Positions 1 to 9,500 of a stretch of DNA of 64,000 nt are shown here, one piece after another. How positions within the stretch are numbered: position 1 is the first letter of the stretch; every line of letters begins with the position of its first letter. Source of the DNA: DAOMFB01 sp963721385 (GTDB taxonomy: Bacteria; Acidobacteriota; Thermoanaerobaculia; UBA5066); contig CAVRJB010000019.1 in the NCBI GenBank assembly GCA_963721385.1, positions 310,001-374,000 of the forward strand. The letters are read 5' to 3'. A program made the translations under genes and the position numbers. Below the pieces are notes generated by a model. That model was not told the DNA's origin. It did not search any database and was given only the letters and a program-made list of their open reading frames with translations.

Positions 1-1709
1 GCCACGGCAAGCTCCGCGACGGCCCCCTTCGGGTCACCCGACTTAAGCAGGAGCTTTCCGAGATGGAACCGGGCGGGGAAGAATCGGGGCGAGATCGCGA
101 TCGCGCGCCGGTATTCGGCGACGGCAGCCGCGACGTCGCCGAGCGCCTCGTCGGTCTGCGCGAGGAAGAAACACGCCGAGCGCGAGTCGGGCTCGAGGGC
201 CAGCGACGAAAGAAAGAGCTCCCGCGCGTCTCCGGGCTTTCCTTCCTTCTGCTTGACTCGCGCCAGGAGCTCGAGCGGCAGCCCGGAGCGTGGGTCCGCG
301 GCGGCGGCCTTCCGCAGCACGGCCTCCGCCTCCGGCAAACGGTCCTGCTCGAGGAACGAGTTTCCCTCCAGCGCCAGCTCCTCGGCGAAGACGTGTGAGG
401 GCGCGTGCGTCCGGACGTGCGAGAAGACCAAGACTGCAGCAGCGAGCGTCGCGGGCGCCTTGAGCGCTCCCCAGTCGCGCCGCCGTGCACCGTCGAAAAG
501 CAGGATCGCTCCGGCCCCCGCGTAGAGCGCGATGAGAGGTACGACCGGCATCCGATATCGCAGCCCGGCCAGCGCGACGATCGCAGGCAGTACGGCGGCT
601 GCAAGGGAGAGGAGGGGAAGCGCGGCAATCGGTCGCGAGCGGACCGCCCGCAGAAGCCCCGCGGCACCCAGGGCGGCAAGGAGTCCGAAGCCAGGGAGGA
701 GCGACAGGGCGAGCGACCGGTCGCGAAAAAACGCGAAGCTGTGGTTGTCACGCGGCTCCTCGGCCTGCGTCAGCCAGACGATCTTGCTCAGGATGGCGAG
801 CGCGAAGCCGGCGGGTTCGGCGGTGGCGCGCGCGAGCGTCTTCTTCAGGAAGTAGCGCTCTTCCTCGGCGGGCGTCGCACCGCTCCGGTACGGCTCGGCG
901 ACCAGCCGGTCCCACGCGGCGTTCGGCCGCGCGTTCTGGACGCCGCCGCCCGCGGGGTCGTTCCCGATGAAGAGGTTGATCGCGCCGTACGTCCGGACGA
1001 AGACGAAGTGCCCGGCGGCGCGCGACGACGCGGTGACGGTCGGGCCGAGGACGAGCGCGGCCGCCGCCACCATCGCACCGGCCGCGGCGAAGCGCTTCGG
1101 CCACTTCTCGAAGAAGACGATCGCGACGACTGCGGCCACGACGAAGAGAACCGCCGTCGGCCGGGCGGCGGAGGCGACGCCGAGCAGCGCCCCGGACGTC
1201 GCGGCGGAGAGAATCGTCTTTCGCGTCACGAGCAGGAACAGCGACGCCGTCATCAGGAAGAGGATCAGCACCTCCTCCCAGAGGGCCACGTCGACGAAGG
1301 CGAGCGGGCCCGAAAGAGCGAGGAGGAATCCCGCCGCGAGTCCCTCCCGCCTCCCGAAGATCCGCGCTCCGAGAAGGGTCACGAGAACGGCCGTCGCCCC
1401 GCCGAGCGCCGCCTGCGCGAGCCGGACGCCCGGCAGCGCGCCGTTGAAGATCGTGAGAAGCGCAGCGAGGAGGTACGGGTAGGCCGGCCCGTGCGTCGGG
1501 GGGGCGGGCCACCGGAAGTTTCCGGCGGCCAGGCTCGTCGCCCACGAGAGGTTCTCCTGCGCGTCGAGCTGCGGGTTCGTCCAGAGTGAAAGAGGCGTCA
1601 GCTGGCTCGAAACGAGGAGCCGAACCGCGACGGCCAGCGCGAAGACGACCGCCAGGAAGGGGAGCCCCGGTGCCCCCTGCACGGGCCGGTTCCTCGGCTC
1701 ACGAGCCAT
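1..1709 (-). CDS. GT39-like membrane glycosyltransferase with C-terminal TPR region (partial)
   Basis: The frame is open from an ATG at 1709 to the window edge, so about 569 residues are visible and the C-terminus is missing. The first ~400 residues are a polytopic membrane protein: an N-terminal hydrophobic helix, a loop with NPQLDAQENLSWA and PTHGPAYPYLLAALL, then many Leu/Ala/Val/Phe helices. This is the layout of the dolichyl-phosphate-mannose/ArnT-like (GT39/GT83/PMT_2) family, which moves sugars from lipid carriers on the outer face of the inner membrane. The last ~150 residues form TPR-like helical pairs (EEDRLPEAEAVLRKAAAADP and a later AVAEYRRAIAISPRFFPARF). A TACGCT box lies 9 nt upstream of the ATG. 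The acceptor is unknown. The opposite-strand reading frames here are Arg-rich shadows. Confidence 0.8.
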   Translation of the reverse strand, partial: MAREPRNRPVQGAPGLPFLAVVFALAVAVRLLVSSQLTPLSLWTNPQLDAQENLSWATSLAAGNFRWPAPPTHGPAYPYLLAALLTIFNGALPGVRLAQAALGGATAVLVTLLGARIFGRREGLAAGFLLALSGPLAFVDVALWEEVLILFLMTASLFLLVTRKTILSAATSGALLGVASAARPTAVLFVVAAVVAIVFFEKWPKRFAAAGAMVAAAALVLGPTVTASSRAAGHFVFVRTYGAINLFIGNDPAGGGVQNARPNAAWDRLVAEPYRSGATPAEEERYFLKKTLARATAEPAGFALAILSKIVWLTQAEEPRDNHSFAFFRDRSLALSLLPGFGLLAALGAAGLLRAVRSRPIAALPLLSLAAAVLPAIVALAGLRYRMPVVPLIALYAGAGAILLFDGARRRDWGALKAPATLAAAVLVFSHVRTHAPSHVFAEELALEGNSFLEQDRLPEAEAVLRKAAAADPRSGLPLELLARVKQKEGKPGDARELFLSSLALEPDSRSACFFLAQTDEALGDVAAAVAEYRRAIAISPRFFPARFHLGKLLLKSGDPKGAVAELAV

Positions 1710-1909
1710 GCGCCAGGAAGCGTAGCCGAACCTGGAAGGGCCGGCTTTTCGGACCGTCGCCGCCTGTGAATAACTCTCGCCGGATCGGTCGAGATCCTTT
1801 GGAATGGCAAGGGAAAATCCATTGTTTTCAGATGGTTACGCGGCTGGGACATTCTCCGTTTTTCCACAGCCCCATCGGGCAGAATACGCGCCCCCGAAGT
1901 CGGGGACCC

Positions 1910-2332
1910 ATGCGAAAGCGCGAGACGGAGCGGGTCAAGAGGGCCATCGAGTACGTCCGGAGACGGCTCCGGGTCGACATGGAGTTCGTCGTCTCGCCGG
2001 CCCCGGACGGCGAGCACGCCGGGCTCCTCGACATCACCCGCTCGTACCGCGGCACCGAGGACCGGAAGGTCTGGCTGGTCACGTTCGACGTCGATCTCGT
2101 CTCGAAGGAGACGACGGCAGCCCTGCGTCGGCATGCCTTTCACGAGGTGCTCCACGCGTTGACGTGGCCGCTCTACGACGAGGTCGAGGCCGCCATCCGG
2201 CGCGTCCCCGATCCCGGCATCCGCCGCGAGCTGACCGAGCGCTCCATCGACGCCCGCGAGAACGTCGTCTACGAGCTGGAGCGGAAGATCGGCCCGCTGG
2301 CCTTCCCGCACCTCCCGTGGACGGACCCGTGA
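1910..2332 (+). CDS. small HExxH protein, putative zinc metallopeptidase-like
   Basis: A 140-residue soluble protein starting at ATG 1910; the longer upstream open frame is low-complexity and unlikely to be translated. The N-terminus is basic and helical (RETERVKRAIEYVRRRLRVD), followed by a beta-rich stretch. Around residues 75-84 is RRHAFHEVLHALTW, which contains a HEVLH motif (78-82) of the HExxH zinc-protease type. A third ligand is not obvious. The remainder is acidic/basic helical, ending GPLAFPHLPWTDP. No signal peptide is visible, so it should be cytoplasmic. I do not recognise the family; SprT-like or phage-type metallopeptidase-like proteins are possible relatives. It sits 32 bp upstream of the tRNA-Thr gene on the same strand. 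Confidence 0.7.
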   Translation: MRKRETERVKRAIEYVRRRLRVDMEFVVSPAPDGEHAGLLDITRSYRGTEDRKVWLVTFDVDLVSKETTAALRRHAFHEVLHALTWPLYDEVEAAIRRVPDPGIRRELTERSIDARENVVYELERKIGPLAFPHLPWTDP

Positions 2333-2340
2333 ACGTCCGC

Positions 2341-2346
2341 TATATT
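2341..2346 (+). promoter_or_regulatory. putative -10 box of tRNA-Thr
   Basis: TATATT 18 nt before the tRNA 5' end, in otherwise GC-rich sequence just after the stop codon of the preceding gene. No convincing -35 is seen. Confidence 0.4.
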
Positions 2347-2364
2347 CCACGTCCCTTCGCTCGA

Positions 2365-2440
<76 letters not shown>

Positions 2441-2474
2441 GTTCTTCGGTCAACTCGAACAGCCATTCCTTCGG

Positions 2475-3620
2475 CTACGGCACCGGGTTCGGTGTTCCCG
2501 CCCTTCCGAGCGAGAACGTGAGCCCGAGGCCGAACATGAACTGTTGCTTGGGTGTAACCCGGACGTCCACGGTTACGGGGGGACGCGAGTCGAGTGCGTC
2601 GTCGAACGTCACCGTCTCCGACGTCTTCGCGACGCGGCCGAGGAACTGCACGAACACGCCGGCTGCGACCTTCACGCGGAGGTGGAGATCCACTCCCGCG
2701 CTGGTCGCGTCGGATGACGGCCGGAACCCGTTCTCGAACCACCGCTGCTCCACGCCGAGGACCGCCAGCGAGACCCACGGCAGGTTCGCACGCTCCCAGA
2801 AGAGGCCGAGATCGACGACGACATTGCCGAAGCGTCCGGCGCCACGGATGCCGGCGCCGTAGAGCGAAGCCGGGTCGCTGCCGGATTGCTGCGCGAAGTC
2901 GGGCCCGTATTGGTCTTGCCGGTCGACGTGGCCCGAAAGCCAGTCACCTCCGGCCGATAGGCGCCAGTTTCCGAGGACGAGCGCCCCGTCGAGGCCGACG
3001 CCGGGAATCCCCCCTCTCGAAAGAAGGGCGCCCCCCGGGGTATTGAGCTTTCCCTGAAGGACGCCGTACTCCCCGCGGACGGCGACCTCGGCGTTCGGAA
3101 GACGCTGCCGCCAGCCGAGGTAGATATCGCGCCGCTCGGCGATCAGATAGCGCGCCGTGGCGGCGCCGAACGGCCCGTCGAGGGTGACGACGTCGGTCAC
3201 GACGTGCCGGTGCTGGGCCAGGACCCCCTCGAGTGAGCCGCGCTCCGAGACCGCAACGCGCGCGATGAGCGCGGCGTTTTCGAATCGGCCGTTTCCGGAG
3301 GCTTCAATTCGGTCGGGCGTCCCCTCCGGTTCCTTCGCCTGGTCGTGCGAGTTCCCGAAGGCGAGGCGCACGCGCACTTCCGACGCCGGCGTCCCCGCGC
3401 CGAGGCCCGGCTTCGGCCCCTTCGACCATCCGATCCCGATGAGCGGGAACTTCCCGGTCACGTCCGAGATGCCCGCCTTCTCGCCGGCGACGAGGATCTG
3501 CCGCTGGTACGTGCCGTAGGCGCCGGCCAGCTCCCCCGTGAAGCCGAACAAGGGAGGCGGCTCGGCGCCGAAGAGCAGGGCTCCGCAGAAGACGCACGCG
3601 GCGATCAGGTCGTTGCCCAA
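2475..3620 (-). CDS. putative outer-membrane beta-barrel protein
   Basis: A 381-residue protein, probably exported: a TTG start is followed by MGNDLIAACVFCGALLFGAE, which resembles a short signal peptide. The body alternates hydrophobic and polar residues in many strands with Gly and aromatic residues (LGNWRLSAGGDWLSGHVDRQ, GNVVVDLGLFWERANLPWVS). It ends in a strand-like segment, QQFMFGLGLTFSLGRAGTPN. This is the texture of an outer-membrane barrel of roughly 16-18 strands. I do not recognise a specific family or substrate. The TTG start is supported by GATAAT 8 nt upstream on this strand, suggesting a leaderless mRNA. It is transcribed divergently from the M20 peptidase. Confidence 0.7.
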   Translation of the reverse strand: MGNDLIAACVFCGALLFGAEPPPLFGFTGELAGAYGTYQRQILVAGEKAGISDVTGKFPLIGIGWSKGPKPGLGAGTPASEVRVRLAFGNSHDQAKEPEGTPDRIEASGNGRFENAALIARVAVSERGSLEGVLAQHRHVVTDVVTLDGPFGAATARYLIAERRDIYLGWRQRLPNAEVAVRGEYGVLQGKLNTPGGALLSRGGIPGVGLDGALVLGNWRLSAGGDWLSGHVDRQDQYGPDFAQQSGSDPASLYGAGIRGAGRFGNVVVDLGLFWERANLPWVSLAVLGVEQRWFENGFRPSSDATSAGVDLHLRVKVAAGVFVQFLGRVAKTSETVTFDDALDSRPPVTVDVRVTPKQQFMFGLGLTFSLGRAGTPNPVP

Positions 3621-3628
3621 GTGCCGCG

Positions 3629-3653
3629 ATTATCCCTGCTCCGTCGGTACAAT
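3629..3653. promoter_or_regulatory. divergent promoter region, two -10-like boxes
   Basis: Within 43 bp between divergent genes lie GATAAT on the minus strand (3629-3634, 8 nt before the TTG at 3620) and TACAAT on the plus strand (3648-3653, 10 nt before an ATG at 3664 and 40 nt before the ATG at 3694). Confidence 0.45.
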
Positions 3654-3693
3654 CGACGGCTCGATGACATTTCCCTCCCAGAGGAGCCGCTTC

Positions 3694-5113
3694 ATGAGCC
3701 TTCGTCCGTCCGTTCTCGTTCTGGCTCTCGCCGTTGCGCTGCCCCTCGCCGCTGCGCCTCCGCCCTCCGCGGCTCTGAAGCCTTACGAGGCCGACGCCCG
3801 CGAGATCCTCCGGCGCGCCGTCGCAACGAAGACGTCGGTCGGCCTCGGACAGGTGCCGGCGCTCGTCGATTACCTCGTCACGAGGTTCAAGGCCGCCGGG
3901 TTCCCCGAGTCCGACATCCACGTCATGAGGTACGGCGAGACCGCCTCGCTCGTCGTCCGCTACCGCGGCACGCCGCGCGCCGGCGCCCCGAAGAAGAAAC
4001 CGATCGCCTTCCTCGGGCACATGGACGTCGTCACGGCGAAGCCCGAGGACTGGCAGCGCGACCCGTTCACCCTCGTCGAGGAGAACGGGTACTTCTACGG
4101 GCGCGGCACCTACGACGACAAGAACACCGTCTCCCTCCTCACCGCGACGTTCCTCCGGCTCAAGGCGGAGGGCTTCGTCCCGACGCGCGACCTCGTCCTC
4201 GTCTTCACCGGCGACGAGGAGACCCACGGCGGGAACGCGAAGGACCTCGTCGCCAACCACCGCGACCTCGTCGACGCCGAGTACGCCCTGAACGGCGACG
4301 CGGGGGGCGGCGCGCTGGCCGAGGACGACGGACACGCCATCACCTACGGCGTGCAGACGGCCGAGAAGACGTACGCCAGCTTCGAGCTGACGGTGAAGAA
4401 CCCGGGCGGACACAGCTCGCGGCCGCGGAAGGACAACGCCATCTACGAGCTCGCCGACGCGCTGAAGGCCGTTCAGGCCTACCGCTTCCCCGTGATGTGG
4501 AACGAGACGACGCTCGCCTGGTTCCGCGTCACCGGCACCCGCACGGCGGGCCCGCTCGGCGAGGCGATGCGCCGCTTCGCCTCGAACCCGCGCGACGCGG
4601 CGGCGGCGGAGATCCTGGCGGAGGAACCGGGCGAAGTCGGCGCGACGCGGACGACGTGCATTCCGACGCTCCTCCGGGGCGGCCATGCCGACAACGCGCT
4701 CCCGCAGTCCGCGACCGCCACGATCAACTGCCGGATCTTCCCGGGCGTGAAGGTCGACGACGTCAAGGCGCAGCTCCAGAAGCTGGCGGGCCCCGCCGCC
4801 ACCGTCACCACGATCGGGCGAGCCCGAGGCGAGCGACGAGTCGCCGCTCCGCCCCGACGTCCTCGCCGCGGTGACGAAGGCCGTCCACGTCCGGAACCCC
4901 GGCGTTCCCGTCTCCCCGTACCAGGAGTCGGGCGGCACCGACGGCCGCCACTTCCGCGCGGCCGGCATCCCGACTTACGGCGTCGGCGAGACGTTCATCA
5001 AGGAGAGCGACGTCTACATCCACGGCCTGAACGAGCGGCTCCCGGTCAAGGCGTTCTACGACGGCCTCGAGCACTGGTACGTCCTCATCCTGGAGGTCGC
5101 CGGCCCGCGCTGA
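3694..5113 (+). CDS. M20/M28-type metallopeptidase (carboxypeptidase G2/DapE-like), exported, frame-disrupted
   Basis: A signal peptide (MSLRPSVLVLALAVALPLAAA) is followed by an M20 peptidase of about 472 residues. The co-catalytic zinc motifs are in order: FLGHMDVVTAK (His, Asp), GRGTYDDKNTV (bridging Asp), FTGDEETHG (Glu-Glu), NGDAGGG (Asp) and the final His in DVYIHGLNERL. M20 enzymes remove C-terminal or N-terminal residues from peptides; the exported form suggests periplasmic peptide scavenging. The reading frame changes near 4816: the N-terminal frame reads TTIGR and the next frame reads GEPEASDESPLRPDVLAAV. Deleting one G from GGG at 4816-4818 restores the usual IGEPE. Start 3694 has AGAGGAG upstream; ATG 3664 is in frame and also possible. 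Confidence 0.85.
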
Positions 5114-5148
5114 CTCCGGCGTTTCCCGTTCGGATCAGAATCCCGGGC

Positions 5149-6048
5149 GTGACCCGCCGCGCGCTGCTCCTCGTCCCTCTTCTCTGGCTCGGCGTAGCAA
5201 CGGCCGAACCGACGCGCCTCGTCACCGAGATCCAGCCGGGACTCCCGCCGGGCGCAGCGCGGCTCGCGGAGTCCCCCCACGATTGGGTCCCGCGCGTGAT
5301 GGAGCTCGTCGGCGTCGCCCAGCCCGGCCCGCCCATCCGCGTCCTCCTCGCGCCGGAGTCGTCGCCCCTCGCGAAGAGCGCCCCCTCGTGGGTCGCGGGA
5401 TATACCGACGGCGTCTCGGACGCGGTCGTCCTGCTTCCGGAAAGGACGCCCTCCTATCCCGACGGAGGGCTCGAAGACGTCCTCGCGCACGAATTCGCCC
5501 ACGTCCTCATCTACCGGGCCAGTGGTGGCCGGCGGATCCCGCGCTGGTTCAACGAAGGGGTGGCGATGCTGGCCAGCCGCTCGTGGCGGTTCCGCGACGA
5601 GACGCACCTGGCGCTGGGGCTTCTGTCGGCCGACAAGGTCCCGCTCTGGAAGCTCGACGACCTCTTCGAGGGCGATCGGTGGCAGGTCGAGCGCGCCTAC
5701 GCGCTCTCCGGTGCCCTCGTCCAGGACCTTCTCGACAAGTACGGCACCGGCCTCCCCTCCGCGCTCTTCTCCAGGGTCGCACAGGGCCTCCCGTTCGACG
5801 AGGCGCTCCGCCGGACGACCGGCGCCACGCTGATCGACGTCGGTGAGTCGTTCTGGGCGCGGCAGAGCGCGCTCAAGCGCTGGCTTCCGATCGTCACCAG
5901 CACGGCGGTCATCTGGCTCGGCATCACGCTGCTCGCCATCGTGGCGGCCCTGAAGCGGCGGAGGAAGCAGGCCGCCGAGGCGAAAGCCCTGGCGGAAGCG
6001 GAAGCCCTAGCGACCTCTGCGCCGGACGTCGACGAATCGGACGGATAG
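5149..6048 (+). CDS. membrane-anchored gluzincin-like peptidase (peptidase MA superfamily)
   Basis: A 299-residue protein starting at GTG 5149, 35 bp after the M20 gene. It has an N-terminal signal sequence (RRALLLVPLLWLGVATA), a domain with DVLAHEFAHVLIYR (HEFAH at residues 114-118), and RWFNEGVAMLASRSW, where Glu of NEG is the expected third zinc ligand. The C-terminus carries a transmembrane helix (IVTSTAVIWLGITLLAIVAA) and a charged Ala/Glu tail. This is the MA-2/MA-like peptidase layout, probably anchored in the inner membrane with the catalytic domain outside. CAGAAT lies 7 nt before the GTG, so a leaderless start is possible. It shares a frame with the upstream gene's first half only because of that gene's frameshift. 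Confidence 0.85.
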   Translation: MTRRALLLVPLLWLGVATAEPTRLVTEIQPGLPPGAARLAESPHDWVPRVMELVGVAQPGPPIRVLLAPESSPLAKSAPSWVAGYTDGVSDAVVLLPERTPSYPDGGLEDVLAHEFAHVLIYRASGGRRIPRWFNEGVAMLASRSWRFRDETHLALGLLSADKVPLWKLDDLFEGDRWQVERAYALSGALVQDLLDKYGTGLPSALFSRVAQGLPFDEALRRTTGATLIDVGESFWARQSALKRWLPIVTSTAVIWLGITLLAIVAALKRRRKQAAEAKALAEAEALATSAPDVDESDG

Positions 6049-6137
6049 TCCTTTCTTCAGGGGGAATCCCATCCGTTACCGGACCGCCGCCGGAACCGGC
6101 AAAGTGAGGCCGAAAGACCTGCCCCGGGGCCTCGCGC

Positions 6138-6186
6138 TATCATTTTCTCCGTGAAGTCGGGCATTCCGGTAGGGGAGCCAGCATGA
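6138..6186 (+). promoter_or_regulatory. putative leaderless promoter and 11-codon upstream ORF
   Basis: TATCAT (6138-6143) is followed after 7 nt by GTG at 6151. That GTG opens an 11-codon frame (MKSGIPVGEPA) whose TGA (6184-6186) overlaps the ATG of the next gene as ATGA. This arrangement would couple translation of the downstream gene to the short ORF. It is equally possible that the region is a plain 5' leader carrying the AGGGGAG ribosome site just before 6183. Confidence 0.3.
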
Positions 6187-6455
6187 GGCAGGCCGAGCTT
6201 CGGGCACGGATCTTCGAGTACCTCGAGCGGCGGGAAGGCGACATGCTGCGCAGCGTGGGCATGGTGGCCAAGGCCGTCGGCGCCGAGTGGACGGTCGTGC
6301 ACAAGCTCATCCGCGCGATGGTGAAGAAGGGCGAGGTTTTCGAGCCGATTCCCCGGCGGTATCTGCGGCGCGAACGGCGGGCCTACCGCTGGGATGCGCC
6401 GCCACACGTCCCCGAGCGGCGGAAAGCCACGCCCGCGTCGTCGCGCAAGCGCTGA
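6183..6455 (+). CDS. small winged-helix-like DNA-binding protein
   Basis: A 90-residue basic protein with GTAGGGGAG upstream of ATG 6183. The segment RARIFEYLERREGDMLRSVG, MVAKAVGAEWTVVHKLIRAM and VKKGEVFEPIPRRYLRRERR follows the helix - turn - recognition helix - wing pattern of ROK/MarR-type winged helices: a short N-terminal helix, a helix-turn-helix around residues 25-46, and a basic wing. The C-terminus is a disordered basic tail ending ATPASSRKR. No sensor domain is present. It is convergent with the RND operon about 125 bp away. I do not recognise a named family. Confidence 0.7.
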   Translation: MRQAELRARIFEYLERREGDMLRSVGMVAKAVGAEWTVVHKLIRAMVKKGEVFEPIPRRYLRRERRAYRWDAPPHVPERRKATPASSRKR

Positions 6456-6580
6456 CGTCGCCCCCTGCGCCCCCCGCCTGGTGTCCGGGCCGTCGAAGCA
6501 CCCGGAGTTTCCCCTCATGTGGCCGGTGAACGTCCCGATCGTGACGCTATCGTGAAGCTGCCACCGCTCCGGGCGATGTG

Positions 6581-9500
6581 TCACACCGCCGGCTCCAGCG
6601 CGGGTCCCTCCGGCTCCCTTTCCGGCTCCTTCTCCGCTGTCGCGCCGGCGGCATGGGTCCGCGCCACGAGGACGTAGATCGACGGCACGACGAGGAGGGT
6701 GAAGGCGGTGCCGACGATCATGCCGGTGACGAGCATGATTCCAATGGAGTTCCGCGCGCCGGCGCCAGGGCCGCGCGCGAAGACGAGCGGCAGGTGCCCC
6801 ATGACCGTGGCCGCGGTCGTCATCAGGATGGGCCGGAGGCGGGTGCTCGCGGCCTCGACGACGGCCGGCACCTTGGCGACGCCCTTCTCCTGGAGCGTGT
6901 TGGCGAACTCCACGATGAGGATGCCGTTCTTGGCAATGAGGCCGACGAGGGTGATGAGCCCGACCTGGCTGTAGATGTTCAGGGACGTGAGGCCGAGGAA
7001 CGAGAAGAGGAGCGCCCCTGAAAGCGCCAGCGGCACCGAGCCGGCCAGGATGATGAACGGGTCGCGGAAGCTCTCGAACTGGGCCGCGAGAACGAGGTAG
7101 ATGAGGATGGCCGAGAGGAGAAACGTGCCGAGGAACTTGCCCCCCTCGGTGCGCAGCTGGCGCGACTCGCCCGCGTAGTCGACGTTGAAACCCTTCGGCA
7201 GGATCTTCGCGGCTTCGTTCTCCAGGAAGACGAGTGCCTGGTCGAGTGAGACGCCCGGTGGGATGACCCCCTGGACGCGCACGGCATTGAGCTGCTGGAA
7301 GCGCTTCAGCTCGCGCGGCTCGGTCGTGGTCTTCAGGGAGGCGAAGGTGGAAAGCGGCACGAGCTTCCCGTCGGCGCCCGTGACGTGGATCTGCTGGAGC
7401 TGGTCGGGGTTCAGGCGCTCGGCGCGCTTCACCTGCGGAATGACCTTGTAGGACCTCCCCTGGATGCTGAAGCGGTTGACGTAGTTCCCGCCGAGCATGG
7501 TGGAGAGGTCTCGCCCCGCGTCGGAGAGATTCACGCCCTGGGCCCGCACCTTGTCACGGTCGAAGACGACCTCGGCCTGCGGCTGGTCGAACTTGAGGTC
7601 GGAGTCGGCGAACATGAAGAGGCCGCTCTGGAACGCCTTCCCCACGAGCTGGCCCGCGAAGCCGGCGAGCTTTTCCGGCTCTGCGGTGGAGGCGATGACG
7701 AAGTCCACGGGGAAGCCGCTCCCTCCGGGGAGGGGCGGCGGGGTGAGCGAGATGACGCGGACGGCGGGGATCTTCGAGAGTTGCCCGGCCGCCAGCATCT
7801 GAAGCTCCTGGGTGGACCGTTTCCGCGCGCTCCAGGGTTTCGTGACCATGCCGCCGAAGCCGCCACTGGGGGACGTGATCTGGAAGATGCTCTCGCTCTC
7901 GGGAAACGACCGGTAGACATCGGCCACCTGCGAGGCGAAGAGCTTCGTCTGGTCGAGGGTGGCGTTCGGGGCTGCCTGGATGACGCCGAAGACGACGCTC
8001 TGGTCCTCCTTCGGCGCCAGCTCTTTCCGGGAGAAGAGGTAGAAGGGGACGATGAGCAGCGTGACGAGGACCCAGAGGGTCAGGACGACGGGCCGGTATT
8101 TCAGGGTCGCGGCAAGCTGCCGCGCGTAAGTGGCGCGGAAGAAGTCGAAGCGCCGGTTGACCCAGCCGGCGAAGCCCCGCTCGGAGTCCCCGGACCTGAG
8201 CAGCTTCGAGCCCATCATCGGCGACAGGGTGAGCGCCACGACGCCCGAGACGATGACAGCGCCCGCGAGCGTGAAGGCGAACTCGCGGAAGAGCGCGCCG
8301 GTGAGGCCCCCCTGGATGCCGATGGGGGCGTAGACGGCCGCGAGTGTGAGGGTCATGGCGATGATCGGCCCGACCAGCTCGCGGGCGGCCTGAATGGCGG
8401 CTTCGAACGGCTTCTGGCCGAGCTGGAGGTGCCGCTCGACGTTCTCGACCATGACGATGGCGTCGTCCACGACGAGCCCGACGGAGAGGACGATGGCCAG
8501 GAGCGTGAGGAGGTTGATCGTGAAGCCGGCGAGGAACATCAGGAAGACGGCGCCGACGAGGGAGACGGGGATGGCGACGACCGGGATCACGACCGAGCGG
8601 AACGAGCCCAGGAAGAGGAAGATGACGAGGATGACGATGAGGAGCGTCTCGGACAGGGTCTTGAGCACCTCGTCGATGGCGTCCTGGATGTAGGCCGTGG
8701 AGTCGTACGGGATCCCCACCTTCATCCCGGCCGGGAGCTGGGCCCGGATCTCGGGGATGACCTCCCGCACCCGCTTGATGACCTCGAGCGCGTTGGCCGT
8801 CGGGAGGACCCAGATGCCCATGAACGTGGCGTCCTGCCCGTTGAACCGCACGTCGGACTCGTAGTCCTCCGCGCCGAGGACCACGTCGGCGATCTCTCCG
8901 AGCCGGACGATGGACCCCTTGTCCCGCTTGACGACGAGCTGGCGGAACTCCTCGGCGGTCTGAAGGTTCGTGTTCGCGACGAGGTTCACGGAGACCATCG
9001 AGCCCTTGGTGCGGCCCAGGGCGGAGAGGTAGTTGTTGTTCGCCAGCGCGTCGCGAACCTGCGAGGCCGAAAGGCCCAGGGCGGCCATCTTTTCGGGCTT
9101 CAGCCAGATCCGCATCGCGAACGTGCGGCTCCCCAGGATGTCGGCACGCTGGACGCCGCTGACGGCCGCGAGCTTCGGCTGGACGGCGCGCGTCAGGTAG
9201 TCGGTGATCTGGTTCTGGTCGAGGTCCGCCGCGGAGAAGCCGATGTACATCGACGCGAACTGCGCGTCCGCGGTCTCCAGGTCGATGACGGGGGCCTGCG
9301 CTTCCGGAGGGAGGTCGTTGCGCACCTGCGCGACCTTGGCCTGCACCTGCGTCAGCGCCGCGTTCGTGTCGTAGTTGAGCTTGAGGTGGACGGTGATGGT
9401 GCTGACGCCCTGCGCGCTCGACGACTCGAGGTAGTCGATGCCGTCGGCGCTGGCGATGACGCGCTCGAGGGGGGTCGTGATGAAGCCGCGCACCAGGTCG

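Noticed and set aside
405..1589. 394-codon plus-strand open frame rich in Arg, Glu and Pro
   Set aside because: Antisense shadow of the membrane glycosyltransferase; no membrane or domain pattern, codon-bias artefact of high GC.
6057..6584. 175-codon minus-strand frame across the small winged-helix gene
   Set aside because: Low-information sequence with no motif; opposite strand has a better gene with ribosome site.
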